From: Anaerolineae bacterium | GTDB lineage: Bacteria > Chloroflexota > Anaerolineae > Aggregatilineales > Phototrophicaceae | DNA length: 64,000 nucleotides | Reading direction: 5' to 3' | NCBI GenBank assembly: GCA_022826865.1 | Contig: JAJDUC010000007.1 | Span: 1 to 64,000, forward strand | Part shown: positions 7,253 to 15,513 of the stretch, piece by piece | Position numbering within the stretch: position 1 is the first letter of the stretch | How the letters are laid out: each line of letters begins with the position of its first letter | Notes under the pieces: generated by a model | What the model was told of the DNA's origin: nothing | What the model saw: the letters and a program-made list of their open reading frames with translations, nothing else | Database searches by the model: none | Position numbers and translations under genes: made by a program

Positions 7253-8230
7253 ATGAGCAAGGCGACGGTTTTTGCCACCCGTGAACTGCCAGCGGCGACG
7301 CGAGCGCGCCTGGCGAATTATTGTGACCTGGAAGTCTGGGATGGTTTCTTGCCGCCAGATTATGAAGTCATATTGAATAAAGTTCCTGCGCTTGAAGGCT
7401 TGTTGAGCCTGCTCACGGACCGGATTGACGCCGCGCTGATGGATACCGGGCCGAAACTGAAAGTCATCAGCAATATGGCGGTGGGCTTCGACAATATCGA
7501 TGTCGCGGCCGCCAGCGCGCGCAACATACCGGTGGGCAATACGCCCGGGGTCTTGACGGAAACCACCGCGGACTTCGCTTTTGCCCTGCTGATGGCGGTC
7601 GCGCGCCGGATCCCGGAAGCGAAGCAGTACATCCTCGATGGCAAATGGCAAACCTGGCACCCGACGGTTTTGTCCGGCCAGGACATATTCGGCGCAACGA
7701 TCGGGATTGTCGGTTTCGGGCGCATTGGACAGGCGGTCGCGCGTCGAACCCAGGGTTTCGGCATGCGTCTGCTGGTTAATACTGAAGATAATGCCGAAGA
7801 TGTGCCGGAGTTCGGCGGAGAGAATGTCGCGCTGGATGACCTGCTCAAAGAGAGTGATTTTGTTAGCCTGCATGTACCTTTGACTCCGGACACGCAGCAT
7901 CTCATCAGTGAGCGAGAATTCGAATTGATGAAGCCGACCGCCATGCTCATCAACACATCCCGCGGCGGCGTCGTTGACCTTGACGCGCTATATGAGGCGC
8001 TGCGGGACGGTCAAATTCTGGCGGCCGGGCTTGATGTCACCGAGCCGGAACCGCTGCCCGTTGAAAGTCCGCTGCTTACGCTGGAGAACTGCCTGGTCGC
8101 GCCGCATATCGCCAGCGCGAGCGTCGCCACGCGCACAAAGATGGCGGAAATGGCAGCCGATAATATCATCGCCGGTCTGACAGGCGATCCCCTGCCAACA
8201 TGTGTCAATCCGGAAATATATGACGTCTAG
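7253..8230 (+). CDS. D-isomer-specific 2-hydroxyacid dehydrogenase (glyoxylate/hydroxypyruvate reductase type)
   Basis: This 325-residue NAD(P)-dependent enzyme reduces 2-keto acids such as glyoxylate or hydroxypyruvate. The Rossmann motif GIVGFGRIGQAVA lies mid-protein, followed by the signature region INTSRGGVVDLDAL with the substrate-binding Arg. The catalytic His is in VAPHIASAS. The catalytic Glu of the family is expected in LDVTEPEP. The ATG at 7253 is used, with GGAG 7 bases upstream; a second ATG six bases earlier is less well placed. The exact substrate cannot be assigned, but the sequence most resembles the GyaR/GhrB group. Confidence 0.88.
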   Translation: MSKATVFATRELPAATRARLANYCDLEVWDGFLPPDYEVILNKVPALEGLLSLLTDRIDAALMDTGPKLKVISNMAVGFDNIDVAAASARNIPVGNTPGVLTETTADFAFALLMAVARRIPEAKQYILDGKWQTWHPTVLSGQDIFGATIGIVGFGRIGQAVARRTQGFGMRLLVNTEDNAEDVPEFGGENVALDDLLKESDFVSLHVPLTPDTQHLISEREFELMKPTAMLINTSRGGVVDLDALYEALRDGQILAAGLDVTEPEPLPVESPLLTLENCLVAPHIASASVATRTKMAEMAADNIIAGLTGDPLPTCVNPEIYDV

Positions 8231-8254
8231 CCGGTCTCCGGATCCGCCGTTCCT

Positions 8255-8270
8255 CCCCAAAGCTTTGGGG
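8255..8270. repeat. Perfect palindrome in a 435-base gene-free stretch
   Basis: CCCCAAAGCTTTGGGG is a 16-base perfect palindrome, flanked by further C-rich and G-rich arms. It may act as terminator of the dehydrogenase gene on either strand, although no T-tract follows. The rest of 8231-8478 has no coding frame I can support. It includes a purine-rich stretch near 8390-8412 with repeated ACAGAG words. Confidence 0.45.
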
Positions 8271-8478
8271 AAGGGCCGGGACTGGGGTTAGTAAGAACCG
8301 TGTCCACCGATATAGACACTCCCCCGCGACGGGTGTGGTGAACAGCGTGGATATAATTCTCTTTGCGAACAGGACACAGGTTTTTCGCCACAGAGAACAC
8401 AGAGGGCGCAGAGTTCTCTTGATGCTCGGCGCAGTTTGCAATAACCGCCTATTCACCGCTTTCCCCGCGACATGAGAT

Positions 8479-8507
8479 TTGCTTTACGCTTGAGTTTCGA
8501 GTACAAT
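8479..8507 (+). promoter_or_regulatory. Promoter of greA
   Basis: TTGCTT at 8479-8484 and TACAAT at 8502-8507 are separated by 17 bases. This would give a 5' leader of roughly 150 bases before greA, which contains the hairpin at 8544-8560. Confidence 0.6.
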
Positions 8508-8543
8508 ACGCCGTAAGTTGATCATGAGATTGAGATTATGCGT

Positions 8544-8560
8544 CCTGTCCTTTGGGCAGG
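8544..8560 (+). terminator. Leader hairpin upstream of greA
   Basis: CCTGTCC (8544-8550) pairs with GGGCAGG (8554-8560) across a TTT loop, with one G-T pair. GCGTTTCGTC follows. It may be an attenuator or a stabilising 5' structure. In E. coli the greA leader is also terminated early, but that comparison is by analogy only. Confidence 0.4.
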
Positions 8561-8665
8561 GCGTTTCGTCTACTATTCAGGCGGAAAGATTTCTTGCTGA
8601 AGTAGATAAGACTTTTTGCTCCGATCGCCGTATAGCGTGGTGATCGCGACATGAAAGGAAACATC

Positions 8666-9154
8666 ATGGCAGAACGACGTATTCAGTTGACTCGCCAAGG
8701 CTACCAAAAGCTCCAGCGCGAGCTGATTATCCTAACGGACGAGGAAAATACGAAAGTCGCTGAGATGCTGGCGGAAGCGCGCGAGGACGACCAGGGGGAA
8801 GAAGCCGTTTTCTTTGACGCAATGATTTCCAAAGAACGTTTGGATGAACGCGTTTCCCATTTGCAGAATGTTCTTGCGCGAGCCGAGATCATTGATGCCG
8901 ACGAAGATCCGGATACGATCACACCGGGCAACCGCGTGACGGTTTACGACTCCGCTGAAAAGGAAGAGTTCAGCCTGGACCTGCTCGATACCGAAGAGAT
9001 CACGCACGGGCGCCGCGGCGTCTCCCTTGATTCGCCCGTTGGCAAGGCGTTATTGGGCAAAAAAGTAGGCGACCGCGTCAAAGTTGAAGTGCCTGACGGC
9101 CTTGTCACTTACAAGGTGCGCGAAATCGAAATGATTCCGGATGACGGGTCCTGA
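8666..9154 (+). CDS. greA: Transcription elongation factor GreA/GreB family
   Basis: Gre factors enter the RNA polymerase secondary channel and stimulate cleavage of backtracked RNA. The 162-residue product has the N-terminal coiled-coil with the acidic tip (EAREDDQGEEAVFFDA), a second helix with SKERLDERVSHLQN, and the C-terminal FKBP-like domain ending with DSPVGKALLGKKVGDRVKVEVPDG. The ATG at 8666 has AAAGGA at good spacing. An ATG 15 bases earlier, which contains that ribosome site, is rejected. The length matches the usual 158 residues. Confidence 0.92.
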   Translation: MAERRIQLTRQGYQKLQRELIILTDEENTKVAEMLAEAREDDQGEEAVFFDAMISKERLDERVSHLQNVLARAEIIDADEDPDTITPGNRVTVYDSAEKEEFSLDLLDTEEITHGRRGVSLDSPVGKALLGKKVGDRVKVEVPDGLVTYKVREIEMIPDDGS

Positions 9155-9176
9155 TACAACCGAATGCCCAAAATAC

Positions 9177-9207
9177 AACCGGGGCACTGCTGCGCAGTGC
9201 CCCGGTT
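9177..9207 (+). terminator. Strong hairpin terminator after greA
   Basis: A perfect 14-bp stem, AACCGGGGCACTGC (9177-9190) with its complement (9194-9207), has a three-base TGC loop. It lies between greA and the convergent anti-sigma gene and could end transcription from both sides. The following T content is modest (CAGTTTCAGTT). Confidence 0.75.
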
Positions 9208-9249
9208 CAGTTTCAGTTGCCCGGCGCGGCTGATAGAGCGCCTCCCCTT

Positions 9250-9807
9250 TTAAGCTAGCGGCAATTCATCCAGATAATCGAGCATGACCGATAGCATATA
9301 AGGCGTGAGAGCCAAGGTCGCCTTCGCGACATCTGGGTCGGTCCGCGCCAGATTCTCCGCGTCTTCCAGCAAAAGGATCAAGGCATCCGTAACCAGCGAG
9401 ACCCAGCCGATGGTCTCGATCATCACATCGCTCAGCAACTCGGGATCGCGCCGCGCGTTCAGCACCAGCCAAGACGCCGCTTCCATCATAGGCATCATCG
9501 CCATCATGGCGGCGGACAGGCTCAGCATCATGATGCGCTGGGTTTCGGGCGGCAAGTCGGCAATTTCTGTTTCGGCTTGAACGCGCTGGGCGACGCGCGC
9601 CATGATGATTGCCGCCAAGCGGGCCGGGGCGCGCTGTTGCGGCGCGCGCTTGAGCAATGCGTCAACTTGCTGCAAGCGCTGGTATTCTTTGGCCGCGGAT
9701 TGATCGCTCCCCAGCAAATCGACCAGCTTGCGCGCCATGTTTTCTGATAGTTTCCCGTCCAGCGCCTCCTGCATCATTTCTTGCTGCCGGCTCTGCTCAT
9801 CGGACAT
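9250..9807 (-). CDS. Membrane-anchored anti-sigma factor-like protein
   Basis: The gene overlaps the end of the ECF sigma gene by 11 bases, the classic arrangement for a cognate anti-sigma factor. The N-terminal 60 residues (EALDGKLSENMARKLVDLL, then a helix ending in DALLKRAP) resemble the sigma-binding domain of ECF anti-sigmas but have no His/Cys zinc motif. Two hydrophobic segments follow: one strikingly Met-rich (MMLSLSAAMMAMMPMMEA) and one near VTDALILLLEDA. The ATG at 9807 with AGGAAG is chosen, giving 185 residues. The signal it senses is unknown. Confidence 0.65.
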   Translation of the reverse strand: MSDEQSRQQEMMQEALDGKLSENMARKLVDLLGSDQSAAKEYQRLQQVDALLKRAPQQRAPARLAAIIMARVAQRVQAETEIADLPPETQRIMMLSLSAAMMAMMPMMEAASWLVLNARRDPELLSDVMIETIGWVSLVTDALILLLEDAENLARTDPDVAKATLALTPYMLSVMLDYLDELPLA

Positions 9808-10426
9808 CGCCACTTCCTTTCGGCAAGGGGTCGGCCAGGCGGTCTTCGCTTTCCACGAGGCCGGTATCGCCGCCGCCAAGCAATTCAGCCAGTCGCTTGC
9901 GCGCGCGATGCAACCGACTCTTGATCGCGCTTTCGGTCGTATTCATCTCTCGCGCGATTTCCGCATAAGAATACTGATACCAGTAACGATAGATCACGGC
10001 AAGGCGATAATGTTCGTCCAACTGCAGCAGCAGGTTTTGCACCGCGTCCGAGCGTTCACTGTTCATGATTGCTTGTTCGGGCGTCGGGCTGCTGCTGCGC
10101 AGGGCCAGCGCGGCCGCTGTCGGTTCGTCATCAAGCGAGACAAATTGCATGCGGCGCTTGCGCAGGCGGTCTATACAATGATTGGACGCGATCGAAAGCA
10201 GCCAGGTCTTGAAGGAGCGCGCCACATCGTAGCGGCGCAAGTTCCGGTGTATGCGAAGAAATGTCTCTTGCACCGCGTCTTCGGCTTCCGCGCCATCGCC
10301 CAGCATGCGATAGCACAGGTTGTAGACCGGATCTTGAAAAAGGTAAAGCAACTCGGCGAAAGCGTCATGATCCCCGAGTTTGGCTTTTTCTACCCATTCA
10401 AGGATTACCGGGTCTTGCTCCGCCAC
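9797..10426 (-). CDS. ECF-type RNA polymerase sigma factor
   Basis: The 209-residue protein has region 2 (FQDPVYNLCYRMLGDGAEAEDAVQETFLRIHRNL, then FKTWLLSIASNHCIDRLRKRR) and region 4 (LPLLQLDEHYRLAVIYRYW-like segment, YSYAEIAREMNTTESAIKSRLHRARKRL). That is the two-domain layout of group 4 sigma factors that direct RNA polymerase to a specific stress regulon. The promoter it recognises cannot be inferred. It is followed by the overlapping anti-sigma gene. The C-terminal tail after region 4 is about 25 residues long and of low complexity. Confidence 0.92.
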   Translation of the reverse strand: MAEQDPVILEWVEKAKLGDHDAFAELLYLFQDPVYNLCYRMLGDGAEAEDAVQETFLRIHRNLRRYDVARSFKTWLLSIASNHCIDRLRKRRMQFVSLDDEPTAAALALRSSSPTPEQAIMNSERSDAVQNLLLQLDEHYRLAVIYRYWYQYSYAEIAREMNTTESAIKSRLHRARKRLAELLGGGDTGLVESEDRLADPLPKGSGDVR

Positions 10427-10567
10427 CTTCCGTCCTTACTCTCTCCGCGATCGCGCATGTCAGTCATTTCCGCAGCCCGGGCTTCCCCATGCCGCCGAGC
10501 GGCGGCAAGCATTATCGGGCACAATCTGCCGGCGCAAAAGCAAGAAAGACGTTAACACCGGGAGATT

Positions 10568-10945
10568 TCAGGCATTAATCAACAGAACAGCCGTGGCGAT
10601 GTTGGTCGCGAGCGGCACATTCCGCACGTTGCATATCCGCAGCAGTCCCTGAATATCCGGATCGTGAGGATGCTTCCCCAGGGGGTCGAGAAAGAAAAAG
10701 ACCCCGTGGATTCGTCCTTCGGCGATCAACGCCGCAATCTGCGCATCGCCGCCGTAGGGTCCGGACAGCATACACTCCACCGGCAGGTTGGTTTGCTCCT
10801 GTATCAGCTGGCCGGTTGTGTTGGTCGCCACCAGGTCGAATTCTCGGAGGCGCGCCAAGTGGTTATTGACAAAGGCGACCATGTCCGCCTTTTTGCCATC
10901 GTGCGCGATCAGCGCAAGCGTCTTCCTTGTCGGCCGTTTTGGCAT
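10568..10945 (-). CDS. mgsA: Methylglyoxal synthase
   Basis: MgsA converts dihydroxyacetone phosphate to methylglyoxal and phosphate, a bypass of lower glycolysis when phosphate is limiting. The 125-residue protein shows the full set of family motifs: LIAHDGKK, NTTGQLI (phosphate binding), SGPYGGDAQIAA (with the catalytic Asp), FFLDPLGKHPHDPDI, and LLRICNVRNVPLATN. The length fits the shorter single-domain class. A GT4 gene lies just upstream and the sigma gene downstream, both on the same strand, but no functional link is evident. Confidence 0.95.
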   Translation of the reverse strand: MPKRPTRKTLALIAHDGKKADMVAFVNNHLARLREFDLVATNTTGQLIQEQTNLPVECMLSGPYGGDAQIAALIAEGRIHGVFFFLDPLGKHPHDPDIQGLLRICNVRNVPLATNIATAVLLINA

Positions 10946-10986
10946 CGCCCGTCAATTCATTTTTGTTGGCTGAGAATGTAGCGCGG

Positions 10987-12309
10987 TCAAGCCAGACTGC
11001 GCGGCCGCCGCAGAATTTGCGCGGGAATCGACAAGGGCAAGTGATAGCGCGTCGAGCCGAACAGACTCTTGAAACGTTCATTCATCGTATACGCCTCTTC
11101 ATAGTAGCCCTCCAATTGCGCCATCAACGCCGACCAGGGCCGCTGCTCGGTGGTAGCGCGCGCGTTGCGACTCATCGCGCCGCGTAGCGCCGGGCGATCG
11201 CGAAAGTGCCGAATGGAGCGCGCGAAGGCTTTGGCCGCCGGTTCGACAACGAAACCGTCATGCCCATCCGTGATCAATTCCGGCGCGCCGCCGGCATTGA
11301 CGACAATAGGGGGCAAACCCGATGCCATCGCCTCTTGTATGACTTGACCGAAGGTTTCGCATTCGCCCGGGAAGGCGAAGACATCGGCGCTGGCGTAAGC
11401 TTGCGCAAGTTCGTCGCCATACAAATATCCGGTAAAGAAGGCATCGGTATCGGCAAAGGTCCGCGCGAGTTCTTCGCGCAAGGCGCCATCGCCAATAATC
11501 GTCAGCGCGACACCCGGCGCGCGCGCGACTTCCAGGAGCAGATCAATCCGTTTTTCATTAGCCAGGCGGCCCACAAAAATACAGAGCAGGGAAGCGGGAT
11601 CGCGGCCGTTCAGTAGAAAACGCCGGGTCGCCGGCCGCGCATGGCGCGGATTAAAGCGCTCGGTATTTACGCCGCGCCCCCAATGGCGCACGCGCCGATA
11701 GCCAACGGCGCGCAACTGGCGAATGATTTTGCTGGTGGGCGCCAAGGTCAGGTGGCAGCCATTATGGATATAGCGCAGCCATCGATTGACGGGTCCCGAT
11801 AGCATCGCAAAGCCGTAGTGCTCGGTGTAGCCCGGCAAATCGGTCTGATAATTCGCGATAACGGGCAGGTTCAAGTGCCGCCCGACAGCCATGCCATTCA
11901 CGGCCATCGCCGCCGGACTGAACAAATGGATCAAATCGGGCTGAAATTCTTCAACGTGCCGCGCCACGACCGGGTTCGGCAAAGCCATTCGCGTTTCCGG
12001 CGCTTGCGGGAGGCTGATGGACGGCAGCGGGATCACCTGGGAATCGCCCACATGATCGACAGCTATATCAGGCGCGAATACCAGCACATCCCGATTCGTC
12101 TCCTGCAAGTAACGGATGGTCAGGTAAGTCGTCTTGACTACCCCGTCAACTTTCGGCAGGAAAGATTCGGTGATGACAGCCACCCGCTTCACCGGCGCAA
12201 AAGGGGAAACCGTATGGATGCCGTCGATCAGCCGAGGATTGCCGAAAAACTCATCCAGCCGTTTGCCTTGGCGCGCGTGCAGGTTATCGAGTAAGCGTTG
12301 GGCCTCCAT
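10987..12309 (-). CDS. GT4-family glycosyltransferase
   Basis: This is a retaining GT-B glycosyltransferase with an N-terminal acceptor domain (VAVITESFLPKVDGVVKTTYL) and a C-terminal nucleotide-sugar domain (FVGRLANEKRIDLLLEV, then the E-x7-E region PGECETFGQVIQEAMASGLPPIV). The pattern resembles GDP-mannose-dependent mannosyltransferases and glycolipid glucosyltransferases of the GT4 family. The ATG at 12309 is favoured because AGGG is 6 bases upstream, giving 440 residues. It probably acts at the membrane on a lipid acceptor. Donor and acceptor are not determined. Confidence 0.85.
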   Translation of the reverse strand: MEAQRLLDNLHARQGKRLDEFFGNPRLIDGIHTVSPFAPVKRVAVITESFLPKVDGVVKTTYLTIRYLQETNRDVLVFAPDIAVDHVGDSQVIPLPSISLPQAPETRMALPNPVVARHVEEFQPDLIHLFSPAAMAVNGMAVGRHLNLPVIANYQTDLPGYTEHYGFAMLSGPVNRWLRYIHNGCHLTLAPTSKIIRQLRAVGYRRVRHWGRGVNTERFNPRHARPATRRFLLNGRDPASLLCIFVGRLANEKRIDLLLEVARAPGVALTIIGDGALREELARTFADTDAFFTGYLYGDELAQAYASADVFAFPGECETFGQVIQEAMASGLPPIVVNAGGAPELITDGHDGFVVEPAAKAFARSIRHFRDRPALRGAMSRNARATTEQRPWSALMAQLEGYYEEAYTMNERFKSLFGSTRYHLPLSIPAQILRRPRSLA

Positions 12310-12443
12310 GCTCATCCCTACGCAAACAATTCGAATTCATTGCAGTTTAGCACAAGAAGCGCCAATTTATGCAGCGGCGCCCTCACTATAAATAACACCG
12401 TCGCGGCTGAGTCGATTTGTTTGATATGTACAAGAATCCGATA

Positions 12444-12458
12444 CCTGCCGGCGGCAGG
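12444..12458 (-). terminator. Hairpin after the Slt lipoprotein gene
   Basis: CCTGCC (12444-12449) and GGCAGG (12453-12458) form a short GC-rich stem. Read on the minus strand it is followed by a mildly T-rich stretch (TATCGGATTCTT). The surrounding 12316-12484 contains no gene I can support. Confidence 0.4.
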
Positions 12459-12484
12459 CACGTCGTTCGCTAGCGCAGAACCAC

Positions 12485-14947
12485 TTAGCTGCGGTCGACG
12501 CCGTAGAGTTCCCGGTAAACATTGTAATTGCGGTAGATGAATTGAACATAATGGCGCGTGGAATCAATCGTTATCGTGGTCATAAACAGATCTGGATCGC
12601 CTCCGGAAAGCGCGTTCCAATCGTAGGCTCGACCTGGGCCGGCATTATACGCGGCCAGCGCGACAATCGCATTCTGATCGAAGCGCTGCAATTGCTCATC
12701 AATATAATAAGCGCCGAAGGCGACGCCAGCATAAGGACGGAAGAGATCGCTGTGCTGGTAGTTTCGCCACTCCAGCTGCTCAGCGATATACTGCGCCGTA
12801 CTTGGGATCACTTGCATCAAGCCTTTTTCACCAGCCCCGGCCGTCGCGTAGGTATTGAAGAGACTTTCTTGCCGGATCAGCGAAAGCATTAACAGCGGGT
12901 CAATTGCGCGCTCCCTCGCCGCCGGTTCGATCACATCAATATAGTAAGCCGGGAAACGCAAGCGCGCGATATAAGGCGGCACATTCAGCGTACCCTCCCC
13001 GGACGCGATAATCAGATCTGCCGCGGCGATGATGCTTTCACGGTATATGCCCAGCCCGCGCAGATAAAGGGCCAAACGGTAGCTATCTAGCACGGCGCCA
13101 CGCTCCCGGGCCTCATCAACAAGTTCCTCAAATTCGATGGCGGCTTCATCAAAGGCGCTGACGGCGTAGAGTTCGCGGCCGCGGATCATCCGCGGGTCGC
13201 TGGTCAGCGCGTCGGACAGCCGCCACAAGTCGCCCTCAGCCTCAATGGCGAAAGTTTGCCGCAGCCAAAGCTCAGCGGCTTGCAATTCCGCCGCGTCATC
13301 AAACTCGAACTGCAGAGAAGGCGGAGGCTGGAAGGGCTGCCCGCCAATGCGGAAATCGCCGGCGCGCGCCGCGAAGTAACTATCGGGCGCGGCAGCTATC
13401 GCATCAGTGAAGGCTTGGTTCGCCCCAGCGGCATCGCCGCGCGCATTCGCCAACCGGCCCAGCCAAAGATAAGCCGCCGCCCGATCGTCGCTGGCGGTCA
13501 AGCTGGCGATCCGCGCGTAAAGATCTTCGGCAGCCGACCATTCTTCAGCGCGCACTGCGGCTGAGGCGGCGATGAACAGACCATTGATGGTTAATTCGTG
13601 ATTGGGATAAAGCTCCGCCAGGCGGAGAAAAGCCCCTCGAGACAAACCCGTCTCGCCGCCGATGCCATAAAGATAACCGGCGCGCCATAGCGCCTCGCCG
13701 GCCGCGCTTTCCAATTGCGGGTATTCCTCGGCAATCACCAGGTAGATCTGAATTGCGCTGCGGTTGTCGCCGGCGAGAAAGCGCGTTCGCCCCCGTTCCA
13801 ACAAGGCGGCGCCAAAGAGCGGATCTTGCGGAAAGGAGTCAATTACTGTCTGAAAGGCGGCCGCAGCCGCGTCCGACTTGCCAGATTGGCGATAGGCGCG
13901 ACCCAAGGCCAGATAAAGCTCAGCAGGCGTCGCCGAAAGTGGATGAATCCGCGTGAATTGATTGAAGGCGTCAATAGCCGCCCGATAGTCGCCTGCGGCG
14001 AAAGCCGCCTTCCCGCGCTGGAAACCATCAAATTCATCGCGGCGGCCGCTCAGGTTTTGCAGGGCCTGCCAGGCGCTGGCCGTGCCAGGATAGCCCTCGA
14101 TGACGGAGGTCAAGCGTTCGATGCCGGATTCAATATCGCCGCCATTCAGCGCCGCCTGCCCGGCGGCAAGGGCTATGGCCGCGCGGTAAGGCGCATTGCG
14201 CGCGACCGCCAGAATCGCGTCATACTGCGCCAGGGCGTCCGCCGTTCGCCCGAGATTGATGTAGATCTGCGCGAGCTTTTCGCGCAGGACCAGCAGCGGC
14301 ACCTTTGAGCGTTCCGCGTTAATCGCTAGTTGGTAGTTCTGCAGAGCCGTTTCCGTTTGACCGAGCGCGATTTTTGCGTCGGCGATGCGTTCGTAGACGT
14401 AGCTGTCGATCAATCCCGGGCGCAGCGCCAGATAGCGCCGGAAATCGCTTTCGGCCTCGGCCCAATTGAAGAGACCGAGGCTGGCGTCGCCACGCAGAAG
14501 ATGCGCTTGCGCAATCCGAGATTGTTGAGGGAACTCGCCGATGTAGAGGCTGAAAGCATCATAGGCTTGTTGAAAATATCCGGAGCGCAGCGCGACCTCT
14601 CCCAAGCGAAAAGCGGAATAGGCCCGATGCCGCGGCGCAATGGCGTCGCCATAATTCAAGAGCGTCCGGTAAATGCCGGCCGCATCTTCCAGGTAGCCAT
14701 TTCGGATGAATCGCTCGCCCAAGTCCAATAAATCGGAAGGATCAAACGCCGGCGTAGGCGGGGCGATGGGCGGAAGGCCCGTGGGCCCAACTGTCGGTTC
14801 AGGCTGGGCAGCAACGGGCAATGGCGTGGCCGTGACATAAATGATGTTGTTTTCGTCAGGCGTTGGCAGCCCGGTGTCTACCTTACGAACGTCGCAGGCG
14901 CCCGCGAGCAAAAATAACACCAGGAAAAGGAGACGGAAGATTCGCAT
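12485..14947 (-). CDS. TPR-repeat lytic transglycosylase lipoprotein (Slt type)
   Basis: The 820-residue protein begins with a lipoprotein signal (hydrophobic core then LAGAC lipobox near residue 18). A Thr/Pro-rich linker and a long series of TPR-like helix pairs over roughly residues 70-620 follow. The C-terminal soluble-lytic-transglycosylase domain has ALI/LIRQESLFN with the catalytic Glu, GAGEKGLMQVIPSTA and LAAYNAGPGR. Slt enzymes cleave peptidoglycan with formation of 1,6-anhydro-muramic acid. The lipid anchor and repeats suggest a membrane-bound scaffold for cell-wall turnover. It is a large member of the family. Confidence 0.9.
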   Translation of the reverse strand: MRIFRLLFLVLFLLAGACDVRKVDTGLPTPDENNIIYVTATPLPVAAQPEPTVGPTGLPPIAPPTPAFDPSDLLDLGERFIRNGYLEDAAGIYRTLLNYGDAIAPRHRAYSAFRLGEVALRSGYFQQAYDAFSLYIGEFPQQSRIAQAHLLRGDASLGLFNWAEAESDFRRYLALRPGLIDSYVYERIADAKIALGQTETALQNYQLAINAERSKVPLLVLREKLAQIYINLGRTADALAQYDAILAVARNAPYRAAIALAAGQAALNGGDIESGIERLTSVIEGYPGTASAWQALQNLSGRRDEFDGFQRGKAAFAAGDYRAAIDAFNQFTRIHPLSATPAELYLALGRAYRQSGKSDAAAAAFQTVIDSFPQDPLFGAALLERGRTRFLAGDNRSAIQIYLVIAEEYPQLESAAGEALWRAGYLYGIGGETGLSRGAFLRLAELYPNHELTINGLFIAASAAVRAEEWSAAEDLYARIASLTASDDRAAAYLWLGRLANARGDAAGANQAFTDAIAAAPDSYFAARAGDFRIGGQPFQPPPSLQFEFDDAAELQAAELWLRQTFAIEAEGDLWRLSDALTSDPRMIRGRELYAVSAFDEAAIEFEELVDEARERGAVLDSYRLALYLRGLGIYRESIIAAADLIIASGEGTLNVPPYIARLRFPAYYIDVIEPAARERAIDPLLMLSLIRQESLFNTYATAGAGEKGLMQVIPSTAQYIAEQLEWRNYQHSDLFRPYAGVAFGAYYIDEQLQRFDQNAIVALAAYNAGPGRAYDWNALSGGDPDLFMTTITIDSTRHYVQFIYRNYNVYRELYGVDRS

Positions 14948-15026
14948 CACAATCGGTCCGATGGCTAGCGCGTCTCAGTCATGTTACGCATGCGCTGAAT
15001 AGCTGTCAAGCAAGGGCGGCGGCGGA

Positions 15027-15503
15027 CTAATCCGAGCGCGGCTCAAGCTCGCCGGCCAGCCAGGGCATACCATATCCAACCGTCAGGCGGCCGGCTTCCG
15101 CCAGGGCCCGACCCAGCGTTCCGGCGTCGCGATAAGACCACCAATGGTCGGCGGAGGGAAGAATCCCGACGCCGAAATCCGCCACGACCAAACGGCTCAA
15201 ACTGCGCGTGGCATAGCCGGCGGCCTTGCAAGCCTTTCCGGCACGATCGGGCGACCGCGTCAATTGCGCGGTAAATCGCGATGGCGCGCCAGCCGACCAC
15301 ATCGTGTCGCTGTAGACCAGCACTTGAAAGTCTATCAGGCCGAATCTGCAACTCGAGAAAGATTTGACAAAACGATACTTCCCGCCCGCCCACTGCAACG
15401 GACGTTCGTCCAAATCATAGCCGGCCGCGCTGAAGGCCTGGCCGACAACGGTCCGCAGCAGCGAGCGAAACTGTTCCTGACCGGCCTGTCGCTCTTCAAA
15501 CAT
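15027..15503 (-). CDS. Conserved-looking protein of unknown function
   Basis: This 158-residue protein starts at an ATG with AAGGA upstream, 10 bases after the end of the DUF255 gene, so the two are likely co-transcribed. The sequence has a hydrophilic N-terminal helix, a stretch of alternating beta-type residues (FRFG-IDFQVLVYS), then SRFTAQLTRS and a Trp-rich segment ADHWWSYRD. The general layout recalls DUF4304-type proteins but the similarity is weak. No catalytic motif is seen. Confidence 0.65.
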   Translation of the reverse strand: MFEERQAGQEQFRSLLRTVVGQAFSAAGYDLDERPLQWAGGKYRFVKSFSSCRFGLIDFQVLVYSDTMWSAGAPSRFTAQLTRSPDRAGKACKAAGYATRSLSRLVVADFGVGILPSADHWWSYRDAGTLGRALAEAGRLTVGYGMPWLAGELEPRSD

Positions 15504-15513
15504 TTCACATTCC

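Noticed and set aside
10491..10506. GCCGCC/GGCGGC hairpin between mgsA and the sigma gene as a terminator
   Set aside because: There is no T-tract on the minus strand, and such short GC-rich dyads are common by chance here.
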